Source: Streptomyces avicenniae (GTDB lineage Bacteria; Actinomycetota; Actinomycetes; Streptomycetales; Streptomycetaceae). From it: a stretch of 64,000 nucleotides of DNA. Under the pieces are notes generated by a model, which searched no databases, was not told the DNA's origin, and saw only the letters and a program-made list of their open reading frames with translations. The stretch is taken from NCBI RefSeq assembly GCF_000719135.1, contig NZ_JOEK01000002.1, positions 372,001-436,000 of the forward strand, given 5' to 3'. Shown here piece after piece: positions 8,180 to 16,945 of the stretch. The position numbers and the translations under genes were made by a program. Positions within the stretch are counted from its first letter, which is position 1; each line of letters starts with the position of its first letter.

Positions 8180-9058
8180 ATGACCGAGCCGCGGCACCAC
8201 ACCCTGGACACGGACGGCGCCACCGTCCACTACGACGTCCGCCCCGCGACGACCGAGGACGGCGGGCACCCGGCGCTGCTCCTGGTCGGCTCGCCGATGG
8301 ACGCCACCGGGTTCACGACCCTGGCGTCCCACTTCACCGACCGCGCGGTCGTCACCTACGACCCGCGCGGCGTGGGCCGCAGCGTCCGCACCGACGGCGC
8401 GACGGAGGACACGCCCCAGGAGCACGCCGACGACCTGCGCCGCGTGATCGGGGCGCTGGGCGCGGGCCCCGTGGACCTGTTCGGCAGCAGTGGCGGGGCG
8501 GTCAACGCGCTGGCGCTCGCGGCGTCGGCCCCCGGCCTCGTCCGCGTCCTGGTGGCGCACGAACCGGCGACGGCCGCCGTCCTGCCCGACCACGAGGGGG
8601 CGCTCGCGGCCTGCGCCGACGTCCACGCCACCTACCTGCGGGCGGGGATGGGGCCCGCCATGGCGAAGTTCATCGCCGTCACGGGCCGCAAGGGCCCCTT
8701 CCCCGCCGACCCGTCGGCCGAGCCCGCGCCCGACCCCGCCGCCTTCGGCCTGCCGACCGAGGACGACGGCACCAGGGACGACCCGCTGCTCGGCCGGAAC
8801 ATCCGCGCCTGCACGTCCTACCTGCCCGACTTCGCCGCGCTCGCCGCCGGGCGCGGGCGCGTCGTCCTCGCCGTGGGCAAGGAGTCGGAGGGCGAGATGT
8901 GCGCCCGCGCCACGGGCGTGATCGCGGAACGGCTCGGGCACACGCCGGTCGTCTTCCCGAGCAACCACGGCGGGTTCCTCGGCGGCGAGTACGGGCAGCA
9001 CGGCGAGCCCGAGGCGTTCGCCGAGACCCTGCGCGCGGTGCTCGACGGGCGGCGGTGA
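8180..9058 (+). CDS. alpha/beta hydrolase
   Basis: A 292-residue alpha/beta-hydrolase. The strand before the lid reads ALLLVGSPMDATGF. The nucleophile elbow is GSSGG (LFGSSGGAVNALAL) at about residues 100-104, and the catalytic His is in PSNHGGFLGG near residue 270. The acid is not obvious by eye. No signal peptide, so it is cytosolic. It follows the PadR gene in the same direction after about 100 nt and may be separately transcribed. Proteins with this GSSGG elbow and a terminal NHGGF are common in Streptomyces as hydrolases of unknown substrate. Confidence 0.9.
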   Translation: MTEPRHHTLDTDGATVHYDVRPATTEDGGHPALLLVGSPMDATGFTTLASHFTDRAVVTYDPRGVGRSVRTDGATEDTPQEHADDLRRVIGALGAGPVDLFGSSGGAVNALALAASAPGLVRVLVAHEPATAAVLPDHEGALAACADVHATYLRAGMGPAMAKFIAVTGRKGPFPADPSAEPAPDPAAFGLPTEDDGTRDDPLLGRNIRACTSYLPDFAALAAGRGRVVLAVGKESEGEMCARATGVIAERLGHTPVVFPSNHGGFLGGEYGQHGEPEAFAETLRAVLDGRR

Positions 9059-9098
9059 GCGGCGGGCGGCCGTGGCGGACGGGGGTCGTCACGGCCGC

Positions 9099-11900
9099 TC
9101 AGCCCTGGTCGGCCCCCGGGCACCGGTACGCGCCGCCGGGGCCCCAGTCCCGCCGGACGTCGCGCAGGTTGACGGCGCCGCAGACCAGTTCGGCGGTGGC
9201 CGGGCGCTCCGGGTCGGCGTGGACGACGAGGACGAGCTTGTCCGGCGTCTCCCTGCCGTTCTCCACGCCGGAGGCGTCGCTGCGCCCGGTGGAGCCCTCG
9301 AAGCCCCCGCCGCCGAGCCCCTGGTAGAGCACGCCCTGCACGAGGTCACGGTCGAGCCGCGCGTCGTCGCGGCCGGTCGTGATCCACGCCTGGTCCACCG
9401 CGGCGGACAGGTAGCGCAGCGCGTCCCAGGCCAGGGCCGGGTGCGGGTCGGAGGCCAGCGCGGCCGTCACCTCGCCGAGACCGTCGCCCTGTCCCTCGCC
9501 CCCGTCCTCGAACTCGGCGTGGTACGCCTCGTGGAAGTACCGCCCGTCCGGGCTGACGGCCTCGCCCTGCCGCTCGTCCAGCAGCGGTCCCGCGCCGTTC
9601 ACGACGAAGTAGAGGGAAAGGTTCGGGAAGGAGTCCCAGGGGTGGCTCTCGCTGACCCGGGCGTTGGTCACCTCGTCGCTGCCCAGCAGGGTGAGGCGCG
9701 CGCAGTCGCCCGAGTACCGGTAGAGCGCGTCGAGGAACGGGCGTATCTCGCTGCCGCGCGCCGTCCACACGAGGGCCGTCCGCTCCTCGTCCGCGACGGC
9801 GTCGCACACCTCACGCGCCAGCTCGTCCTGGCTGCCCACCTCCTCGCCGGCCAGCCCGGACTCCTCGTCGTCCGGCACCGGGTCGGGGGCGTCGTAGAGC
9901 AGCGTGCGCAGATCACCGGTGAACTGGTCCTGGAAGGCACCGGCGAGACCGGCGCTGTACGCGTCGCGCGGGTCGGCGACCATCACGACCCGCTCGGCCG
10001 GGAAGGTCCCGCCGCCCGCCCGGAACAGGGCGGCCGACTCGGCGAAGCGCGCCAGGACGGCGGCCATGCGGCTGTTGGAGGGCGACAGCTGGTAGTAGTG
10101 CCCGCCGTGGTTCAGCAGTTCGTCCGCCGTGCCCGAGGTGCCGATGACCGGCAGCCCGGCCGCGCTGAGGATGTCCAGCGCGCGGTAGGTCGTGTCCCGG
10201 CTCTGTCCCATGCCGACGACCCCGACGACCGAACCGTCCTCCTCCGCGAGGTCCACGATGCGCTCGGCGACGGCAGGGGCGTCCTGGAAGCGCCGCCCGG
10301 CGTCGGCTATCTCGATGCGCAGCGGGACGCGTTCGCTGCCCGCCTGGTCGTTGACCAGCCGCTGGGCGAGCATCAGCCCCCGCAGCTCGGCGAGTGTGCC
10401 GCCCAGCACAGGGTCCAGGGCGGAGGCGGCGCCGCTGAGCGTGCCGATGTAGACGACGGTCCGGGGCGAGGGCCCGGGATCGTCCGCGGGGCGGCGGTCG
10501 GCGGCGGCCTCCACGTCCTCGTTCTCACGGAATATCTCGTCCAGTACGGACGCCACGTCGGAGTTGGTCGAGTCCCGCGTCAGCAGGCCGACGCAGTTGC
10601 GGCCGTCGCGGCTCAGGAACGTGCCCCCGTCGCACGGATCGCCCTGGAGCAGCGGCAGCGCCCCGGCGAGACCGGCGAGCACCAGCGCCCCGCCCACGAC
10701 CGCGACCGCGGCGGCGCCGATCGACAGGTCGCCGCGCGGCCCCCAGCGGGGCGCCCGGACGACGAGGCGGCGGTGGAGCCCGAGCCGGTGCTCCTCCGCC
10801 TCGTTCTCCGCCGGGCCGGGCGGGAGCCGTACGACGATGCCGCTCTCGGCGGGCACCTTGTGGAGCGAGGACTCCAGCAGGGACACCGCGCCCTGCACGC
10901 TCTGCACCGTGCTGTCGTCGAGACGCTCGGCCAGCGTCCTCACGCCCGTCGCGACGACCACGGCGCAGGTGTGCCGCTCGCTCTCCGCCCAGGTGCGCAG
11001 CTCCCGCACGAGCTGCTGCTCGCGCGAGTCCTTGTCCCCCGCGCTGGCGAACAGCAGCACGAAGCGCGTCCGCCTGCGGCGGCGCCACGGGCCCCTCAGC
11101 CGGGCGTTCAGGGCGCTCTCCATGTCCAGCAGCAGCGCCTGGGCCAGCACCCGGTACAGCCGCTCCCGCACGGCCCCTGGGCCGCCCGCCGCCGACTCGC
11201 CGGGCACCAGGTCGAGCGCGCAGGCGAAGACGCTGAACGGCCCCGGCCACGTCCGGCCCTGCTGCGCACGCCCCCAGGCCGTCAGCCACGCGAGCCGCCG
11301 CCGCGCCCGCACCCCGAACCACCAGCGCGGGAGCCACTGGAAGAACCAGGCCGTCGTCATGTGCCACAGCAGGCCGAGCGCGCCGCCCACGGTGTCGTCG
11401 TGCGCGTGGCCCGCCGCGTCCCACAGCAGCCGGGAGGGGCGCGAGACCTTGCGGTACTCGGCGTAGCACCGGTCGCGCAGGACGCGTCCGTCCACGCCCT
11501 CGGCTGCGGTGGCGTCGGCCTCCAGCTCCTCCTTGCAGCGGGCCACGGTCGCGAGCAGCCACAGCCGGGGCAGGCGCAGCCGCCCCTCGCCGCGTCGGCG
11601 GGTCGTGTCGGCCAGCTGCCGTGCGATCTCGTCGAAGGGGGCGAGTGGCCCCTCCCCCAGGCTCCCGTCGAGGTAGGCGAGGCGCGCGAGCGGGGTGCCC
11701 GAGCCGCCCAGCCACTCCCGCAGGCCGGGGGCGACGCGGGCGCTCTCCGTCGTGTCGCCCTCGGGGTCCTGGAGCAGCACGACGGGCAGCCAGACGCGGC
11801 GGCGGCGCGGCTGGCCCGTCAGGTCCTGGAGCACGCCGAGGAATCCGCCCATGCCCCGGTACGGGGGCAGGAGCGGGGAGTCCGTCCTTCCGTCACGCAT
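9099..11900 (-). CDS. membrane receptor-like protein: cytoplasmic domain, one TM helix, extracellular periplasmic-binding domain
   Basis: A 933-residue protein in two halves. Residues 1-390 are intracellular and Arg/Trp-rich, with a Rossmann-like stretch (RFVLLFASAGDKDSREQQLV then TCAVVVATGV) but no Walker A. A hydrophobic helix at about 394-417 crosses the membrane. Residues about 475-900 resemble a type I periplasmic-binding protein of the Leu/Ile/Val group: TVVYIGTLSG, a conserved VVGVVGMGQSRDTTYRALDILSAAGLPVIGTSG-like region, and YYQLSPSNSRM. It has no lipobox, and no permease or ATPase genes lie beside it, so it is more likely a sensor or signalling receptor than a transporter component. 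It is transcribed alone, convergent with the hydrolase gene. Confidence 0.75.
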   Translation of the reverse strand: MRDGRTDSPLLPPYRGMGGFLGVLQDLTGQPRRRRVWLPVVLLQDPEGDTTESARVAPGLREWLGGSGTPLARLAYLDGSLGEGPLAPFDEIARQLADTTRRRGEGRLRLPRLWLLATVARCKEELEADATAAEGVDGRVLRDRCYAEYRKVSRPSRLLWDAAGHAHDDTVGGALGLLWHMTTAWFFQWLPRWWFGVRARRRLAWLTAWGRAQQGRTWPGPFSVFACALDLVPGESAAGGPGAVRERLYRVLAQALLLDMESALNARLRGPWRRRRRTRFVLLFASAGDKDSREQQLVRELRTWAESERHTCAVVVATGVRTLAERLDDSTVQSVQGAVSLLESSLHKVPAESGIVVRLPPGPAENEAEEHRLGLHRRLVVRAPRWGPRGDLSIGAAAVAVVGGALVLAGLAGALPLLQGDPCDGGTFLSRDGRNCVGLLTRDSTNSDVASVLDEIFRENEDVEAAADRRPADDPGPSPRTVVYIGTLSGAASALDPVLGGTLAELRGLMLAQRLVNDQAGSERVPLRIEIADAGRRFQDAPAVAERIVDLAEEDGSVVGVVGMGQSRDTTYRALDILSAAGLPVIGTSGTADELLNHGGHYYQLSPSNSRMAAVLARFAESAALFRAGGGTFPAERVVMVADPRDAYSAGLAGAFQDQFTGDLRTLLYDAPDPVPDDEESGLAGEEVGSQDELAREVCDAVADEERTALVWTARGSEIRPFLDALYRYSGDCARLTLLGSDEVTNARVSESHPWDSFPNLSLYFVVNGAGPLLDERQGEAVSPDGRYFHEAYHAEFEDGGEGQGDGLGEVTAALASDPHPALAWDALRYLSAAVDQAWITTGRDDARLDRDLVQGVLYQGLGGGGFEGSTGRSDASGVENGRETPDKLVLVVHADPERPATAELVCGAVNLRDVRRDWGPGGAYRCPGADQG

Positions 11901-12078
11901 GTGCGCCCCCCGTCACCCGGCGCCCTGACGGCGCGTACCGGACATGACGAATGAGCCGGGCAAGCGGTTCCCTTCACCGCAAAACGTTCACCAGGGGACA
12001 CAAGCGAAGGAAAGGCGCTGGAGAGCGGAAGAGTTCGGTCGCGGGAGAAGAGGGGCCAGGCGGGACGGCTGAGGTGCC

Positions 12079-12115
12079 GTCAGGGCGTCAGGGCGTCAGG
12101 GCGTCAGGGCGTCAG
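12079..12115. repeat. 8-bp tandem repeat spanning the 3' end of the MDR gene
   Basis: Four perfect copies of GTCAGGGC plus a partial fifth (GTCAG) run head to tail. On the coding strand they read CTGACGCC, so they encode the last residues (LTP) and the stop of the oxidoreductase and continue beyond it. A change in copy number would keep a TGA in frame almost immediately, so the protein would hardly change. Confidence 0.9.
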
Positions 12116-13066
12116 CACCAGCTTCCCGAAGACGTCGCCGCGCTCCAGCCGCGCGAACGCCTCCCGCGCCCGCCCGAGCGGCAGCGTCGCCTCGATCGGC
12201 GGCCGGACGCCCGTCGCCGCGCAGAAGCTGAGCAGCGACGCCAGCTCGTCCCGGTCGCCCATCGTCGTGCCGACGACCTTGAGTTCGAGGTAGAAGATCC
12301 GGTTCAGCTCCGCCGACGCGGGCGCCTGCCCCGTGGTCGCGCCGCAGATCACCAGCGTGCCGCCGGGCCGCAGCGAGGACACCGAGTGCGACCACGTCGC
12401 CGCGCCCACCGACTCCAGCACCGCGTCCACCCGGTACGGCAGCCGCTCGCCGCTCGCGAACGCCGCCTCGGCGCCGAGGCCGAGCGCCCGCTCACGCTTC
12501 GCCGCGTCCCTGCTGGTGACGACCATGCGCAGCCCGGCGGCGGCGCCGAGCAGGACCGCCGCCGTGGCCACCCCGCCGCCCGCGCCCTGGACGAGCACCC
12601 GGTCCCCCGGCCGCACGCCCGCGTTGGTGAACAGCATGCGGTACGCCGTCAGCCACGCCGTCGGCAGGCAGGCCGCCTCCTCGAACGAGAGTTCAGGCGG
12701 CTTCGGCAGCACGTTCCACGCGGGCACGGCGACCCGTTCGGCGAACGTCCCCTGGTACCGCTCGCTGAGCAACGACCGCCGCTCGCGCGGCCCGACGCCG
12801 TGCCCGTTCGCGCCGACCACCGCGTGCACGACGACCTCGTTGCCCTCCGCGTCCACCCCCGCCGCGTCGCAGCCGAGGATCATCGGCAGCGCCCCGGCGC
12901 CGAGCCCGACGCCCCGCAGCGACCACAGGTCGTGGTGGTTGAGCGACGCGGCCCGCACCTCGACGACCGTCCAGTGCGGCGGCGCCTCGGGCTCGGGGCG
13001 TTCGCCCAGTTCGAGTCCGTCCAGCGGCTGATCCTTGTCCAGGTGAGCGGCGTAGGCTGCGAACAT
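12104..13066 (-). CDS. MDR superfamily zinc-independent alcohol dehydrogenase/quinone oxidoreductase
   Basis: A 320-residue medium-chain dehydrogenase/reductase. The N-terminal GroES-like fold contains VVEVRAASLNHHDLWSLRG and LGCDAAGVD. The nucleotide-binding motif is VLVQGAGGGVATAAVLLGAA at about residues 160-180, typical for NADPH. The structural zinc cysteines of true alcohol dehydrogenases are absent, which favours the quinone-oxidoreductase branch. The protein ends in VFGKLVLTP, the usual MDR C-terminus, which here lies inside an 8-bp tandem repeat. It is a single gene divergent from the acetyltransferase. The substrate cannot be told. Confidence 0.92.
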   Translation of the reverse strand: MFAAYAAHLDKDQPLDGLELGERPEPEAPPHWTVVEVRAASLNHHDLWSLRGVGLGAGALPMILGCDAAGVDAEGNEVVVHAVVGANGHGVGPRERRSLLSERYQGTFAERVAVPAWNVLPKPPELSFEEAACLPTAWLTAYRMLFTNAGVRPGDRVLVQGAGGGVATAAVLLGAAAGLRMVVTSRDAAKRERALGLGAEAAFASGERLPYRVDAVLESVGAATWSHSVSSLRPGGTLVICGATTGQAPASAELNRIFYLELKVVGTTMGDRDELASLLSFCAATGVRPPIEATLPLGRAREAFARLERGDVFGKLVLTP

Positions 13067-13158
13067 GCCCTCACGCTAACCGCCGGGGGTGACGTCGGCC
13101 ACAGGCGGCGTTCCCGAACCGGCGCGTACGCGGGAGGATGGACCTCGGGGGTGCAGGC

Positions 13159-13686
13159 ATGAGCACGATGTTCAGGCGGCGGCTGACCCGCTGGCAGGCG
13201 GAGACCGAACGGGCCGATCTGGCCGAGCTGTACGCGGTGGCGCGTCCGGGCGGTCAGGAGACGGCAGATCAGGAGGCGTTCCTGCGACGCCTCGTGGACC
13301 ACGACCTCGGGCAGCCCGAGTTCGACATGATCCTGGCGGGCGACCCGCGCCCCGCCGGGTGCGTCTGGGGCTTCCGCGTGGACGCGGAGAACGCCTGGTG
13401 GACGGCGTACGCCGAACCGCCCGTCGCGCCCGACGTCTTCGTCGTCGCCGGGCTGCTGGTGGCGCCGCGCAGCCGCCGCCAGGGCGTGGCCGTCGGGTTG
13501 GTGCAGCAGATGCTGTCGCGCACGCGCGCCCCGCTCGCCCTCGCGCCGGTGGAGGCCGACGACGCGCTGGCCCACGCCTCGTACGGCGCCTGGGGCTGGA
13601 CGCCGGGCGGCCCGCTGACGCCGTCGGACGGCTCGCCGCCGCTGCGCACCTGGACGCTGGCGGACCCGTCCCGGAGGACGTTCTGA
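13159..13686 (+). CDS. GNAT family N-acetyltransferase
   Basis: A protein of about 175 residues with GNAT motif A: FVVAGLLVAPRSRRQGVAVGLVQQML contains the acetyl-CoA loop RxxRQGVA. Motif B follows (ASYGAWGWTPGG). The ATG start is chosen because GGGGGTG lies just upstream. An in-frame start seven codons earlier is possible. It is divergent from the MDR gene across about 90 nt. The substrate is unknown. The C terminus (PLRTWTLADPSRRTF) is short, with no second domain. Confidence 0.87.
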   Translation: MSTMFRRRLTRWQAETERADLAELYAVARPGGQETADQEAFLRRLVDHDLGQPEFDMILAGDPRPAGCVWGFRVDAENAWWTAYAEPPVAPDVFVVAGLLVAPRSRRQGVAVGLVQQMLSRTRAPLALAPVEADDALAHASYGAWGWTPGGPLTPSDGSPPLRTWTLADPSRRTF

Positions 13687-13774
13687 ACGCCCACCGGCGA
13701 GCCGTCAGGGGCGGGCGCCGGATCGTGACCGGCCCCCGCCTTCCGGCCGACGGCGCACCGTGGCGTCCGCCCGC

Positions 13775-14563
13775 TCAGAGCACCGCGGAGAGGAACGCCC
13801 GCGTCCGCTCGTGCCGCGGCGCGGCGAGGACGTCGCGCGGCGGCCCCGTCTCCACGACCAGGCCGTCGTCCATGAACACCAGCGAGTCCCCGACCTCCCG
13901 GGCGAAGCCCATCTCGTGCGTGACGACCAGCATCGTCATGCCCTCCTCGGCCAGCCCGCGCATGACGTCGAGCACCTCCCCGACGAGTTCGGGGTCGAGC
14001 GCGGACGTCGGCTCGTCGAAGAGCATCAGCTTCGGCTCCATCGCCAGCGCGCGGGCGATGGCGACCCGCTGCTGCTGGCCGCCGGAGAGCTGCGCCGGGT
14101 AGGCGCCCATGCGGTCGGCGAGGCCGACGCGCTCCAGCAGCAGCGCGGCGCGCTCCCTGGCGGCGGCGCGGCCGAGGCCCTTGACCTGGACCGGCGCCTC
14201 CATGACGTTCTCGGCGGCCGTCATGTGCGGGAAGAGGTTGAAGCGCTGGAAGACCATGCCGATGTCACGGCGCTGCGCCGCGACCTCGCGTTCCCGCATC
14301 TCGTACAGCCGGTCGCCGCGCTGCCGGTAGCCGACGAGCGAGCCGTCCACCCACAGGCGCCCCGCGCTGATCTTCTCCAGGTGGTTGACGCAGCGCAGGA
14401 AGGTGGACTTGCCGGAGCCCGAGGGCCCGACGACGCAGCACACCTCCCCGGCCCGCACCTCCAGGTCGATGCCGCGCAGCACCTCGACGGCGCCGAACGA
14501 CTTGTGGACCCGCTCCGCCTTCACCATCGGCGGCGGCTGCCCGGCGGCGGACGGCGCGCTCAT
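13775..14563 (-). CDS. polar amino acid ABC transporter ATP-binding protein
   Basis: A 262-residue ATPase of the GlnQ/HisP group: Walker [11 protein letters not shown]-loop [13 protein letters not shown], signature LSGGQQQR, Walker [15 protein letters not shown] and H-loop VVTHEMGF. The ATG has an AGGAGGAGA sequence just upstream and overlaps the permease stop by 4 nt (ATGA), so translation is coupled. It supplies energy for the permease and binding protein encoded upstream in the same operon. From memory, S. coelicolor carries an equivalent operon close to malic enzyme. Confidence 0.95.
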   Translation of the reverse strand: MSAPSAAGQPPPMVKAERVHKSFGAVEVLRGIDLEVRAGEVCCVVGPSGSGKSTFLRCVNHLEKISAGRLWVDGSLVGYRQRGDRLYEMREREVAAQRRDIGMVFQRFNLFPHMTAAENVMEAPVQVKGLGRAAARERAALLLERVGLADRMGAYPAQLSGGQQQRVAIARALAMEPKLMLFDEPTSALDPELVGEVLDVMRGLAEEGMTMLVVTHEMGFAREVGDSLVFMDDGLVVETGPPRDVLAAPRHERTRAFLSAVL

Positions 14564-15522
14564 CTCGTCTCCTCCTTGCGGACCACGCTCCGCGTGCGGA
14601 ACGTGCCGAGGTTCGTCCTGACGCGCTGCCACGGCGTGCGGGGCAGCGCACGCTGCGATCCACGCGCGTAGTACCGCTCCAGGTAGTACTGCCCGACGCT
14701 GAAGACCGTCGTCAGGGCCAGGTACCAGACCGTCACGACGAGCAGCATCTCCATGACCGCGAGATTGCGCGAGCTGATGATGTTGCCCGCGCGGAAGAGT
14801 TCCTCGTACTGGATGACGGAGACGAGCGAGGAGGTCTTCAGCATGTTGATGAACTCGTTGCCCGTCGGCGGGATGATGACGCGCATCGCCTGCGGGAGGA
14901 CGATGCGGCGCGTCGTGCGCGTCCTGCTCATGCCGAGCGCGTGCGCCGCCTCCGTCTGGCCGTGGTCAACGGACAGCACGCCGGCCCGTGCGATCTCCGC
15001 CATGTACGCGGCCTCGTTGAGCCCGAGGCCGAGCAGCGCGGCGAGGAACGGCGTCATGACGTCGTTCATCTCGTCCCGGTAGAAGCCGAGATCGAGGATC
15101 GGGAAGATGAGCGCCAGGTTGTACCAGAGGAACAGCTGGACCAGCACGGGCGTCCCGCGGAAGAACCAGATGTAGCCCCAGGCGACGCCGGAGAGCACCT
15201 GGTTGTCCGACAGCCGCATCACCGCGAGCAGCACGCCGAGGACGACGCCGAGCGCCATCGACACGACGGTGATCCACAGCGTCCGCAGCGCGCCCTCGAC
15301 GACCGTGTCGTGGGTGAGGTACTCCCCCACCACGTCCCACTGGATGGTGTCGGCGCCCGCGAACGCCCGGACGAGCAGCACCAGCAGCGCCAGCACCACC
15401 AGGGCGCCGACGAGCCGCCCCCAGTGGCGCACGGGCACGGCCCTGATCGCCTCGGGCGGCACGCGGTCCGCCGCCGTCCCCTTCTTCAGGCCGTCGCCGG
15501 GTCCTGCCCCCGCGGCCTCCAC
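14560..15522 (-). CDS. polar amino acid ABC transporter permease
   Basis: A 320-residue inner-membrane permease of the His/Glu/Gln family. A cytosolic N-terminal tail precedes a first helix ([19 protein letters not shown]). The core has [19 protein letters not shown], the [16 protein letters not shown] loop and the EAA-type motif [29 protein letters not shown], which contacts the ATPase. The GTG start preceded by GGGAG is chosen. A GTG four codons earlier is also in frame. The distance to the upstream binding-protein stop is 26 nt. A single permease gene suggests a homodimer. Confidence 0.94.
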   Translation of the reverse strand: MEAAGAGPGDGLKKGTAADRVPPEAIRAVPVRHWGRLVGALVVLALLVLLVRAFAGADTIQWDVVGEYLTHDTVVEGALRTLWITVVSMALGVVLGVLLAVMRLSDNQVLSGVAWGYIWFFRGTPVLVQLFLWYNLALIFPILDLGFYRDEMNDVMTPFLAALLGLGLNEAAYMAEIARAGVLSVDHGQTEAAHALGMSRTRTTRRIVLPQAMRVIIPPTGNEFINMLKTSSLVSVIQYEELFRAGNIISSRNLAVMEMLLVVTVWYLALTTVFSVGQYYLERYYARGSQRALPRTPWQRVRTNLGTFRTRSVVRKEETR

Positions 15523-15548
15523 CGTGTCTCCCACGTCAGGCCGCCCGC

Positions 15549-16505
15549 TCAGGTACCGGCGTTGACGGTCGCCTCGTCGATGGCGCCCGTCTCGGCGCCC
15601 CACTCGGCGAGCACCTCGGCGTACGTGCCGTCGTCGATGATCCGCTGGACGGCGGCCTGGAGCGCGTCCCGCAGCTCCGGGTTGTCCTTCGGCACGGCGA
15701 TGCCGTAGGGCGCGGTGCCCATCTGCTCGCCGACGACCTCGAACAGCTCGCCGCCGCCCGCCTCGCGCTCGTTGTACAGCGCGACGGGGAAGTCGGTGAC
15801 GACCGCGTCGGCCCGGCCCGTCTGGAGGGCGGTGATGGAGTCGGTGTCCACCTCGTTGATGATCGCGTCGATCGGCTCGTCGCAGTCGGCCTGCTGCGTC
15901 TCGATGATCGCCTCGTTCGCCGTGGCCTGCTGGGCGGCGACCGACAGGCCGCACAGGTCCTCGACGCCCTGGACGCCCTCGGGGTTGCCCGCCGCGACGA
16001 GGATCGCCGAGCCCGCCTGGAAGTAGTTGACGAAGTCGGCGCCGCCCTCGGCGTCCTCGCTCACGCCCTGCTGCCGCTCGGCGGTGTCGGTCATCGCCGA
16101 CATGATCACGTCGTGACGGCCGCTGTTCATGCCGAGCACGAGCCCGTCGAACGTGCCGTTGGTGAACACGAACTCGACGCCGAGCACCTCGCCGAGCGCG
16201 GCGGCGATCGCCGGGTCGATGCCGGTGACCTCGTTGTTCTCGTCGTAGTACTCGATCGGCGCGTAGTTGATGTCGGAGCCGACCTCGATCCGGCCGCTCT
16301 CCTGGATGTCGGCGGGCAGCAGCGCGAACAGGTCGTCCGACGGGGCGTCCCCGGCGGGTTCCTGCGTGCCGCCGGACGGTTCGTCGCCGCCGGACGCGTC
16401 GTCCGTCTGGTCGCCGCAGGCGCTCAGCAGCAGCACGGCGACCGCGGCGAGCGAACCGGCCGCGGCCAGGCGGCGCTTGCGTCGCGCGGTGGTACAGAGG
16501 GTCAT
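15549..16505 (-). CDS. amino acid ABC transporter substrate-binding lipoprotein (SBP family 3)
   Basis: A 318-residue lipoprotein. The signal peptide has a twin-Arg-rich n-region (ARRKRRLAAAG) and a lipobox LLSAC near residue 30, followed by an Asp/Gly/Ser linker. The mature part has the family-3 signature SDINYAPIEYYDENNEVTGIDPAIAAALGEVLGV and LGMNSGRHDVIMSAMTDTAERQ. It should be anchored outside the membrane and deliver a polar amino acid to the permease. It is the first gene of the three-gene operon, with a 440-nt non-coding region upstream. Substrate specificity is unknown. Confidence 0.95.
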   Translation of the reverse strand: MTLCTTARRKRRLAAAGSLAAVAVLLLSACGDQTDDASGGDEPSGGTQEPAGDAPSDDLFALLPADIQESGRIEVGSDINYAPIEYYDENNEVTGIDPAIAAALGEVLGVEFVFTNGTFDGLVLGMNSGRHDVIMSAMTDTAERQQGVSEDAEGGADFVNYFQAGSAILVAAGNPEGVQGVEDLCGLSVAAQQATANEAIIETQQADCDEPIDAIINEVDTDSITALQTGRADAVVTDFPVALYNEREAGGGELFEVVGEQMGTAPYGIAVPKDNPELRDALQAAVQRIIDDGTYAEVLAEWGAETGAIDEATVNAGT

Positions 16506-16945
16506 GGCGTCGTCCTCCAGGGGTCACGGAGTGTCCGAGGCAGCCGGGCACGCGTCATCGGGTGTCACGACGGGGTGCGGGTGCGGATCACACAATGGCG
16601 AGCATCCTGCCATCACGGCACGCATGTTCGGCAGGCCCGGACGTCAAGATCGGATAACGGACAGGCGCGGCGGGGCTTCAGCGGAACGGCAGCCGCTCTT
16701 CAGCGCCCCCTTGCAGGCTGGGCCCGTCCCCACCGGCCCGCTCCCGGTGTCCGCTCCTCGATCCGGCTCGTCCACACGGCGTCCGATCAGGTAGAACGAA
16801 CCGTTACGCCCCTCACCCGGGGACCCGGACGCCTTGTGCGACGCGTCCGGCGTCCGCTCCCCCACCGAGCGGACGTGGTGCCCGCCCGCTTCCCGACCAG
16901 GGAGCGCCCACCCTCAGTCAGTCACGTCATAAGGGGTCAACCACA
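16506..16945. other. 440-nt intergenic region between divergent transporter and malic enzyme genes
   Basis: I see no convincing gene here. It should hold promoters for both divergent transcripts. A CGGACGC/GCGTCCG inverted repeat with a 10-nt loop lies near 16828-16851, ahead of malic enzyme. AAGGGG, 7-8 nt before the GTG, serves as ribosome binding site for malic enzyme. I recognise no operator. Confidence 0.5.

Noticed and set aside
9072..11954. 960-codon plus-strand frame opposite the receptor-like gene
   Set aside because: Antisense to a gene with a clear binding-protein fold. No motif in the translation.
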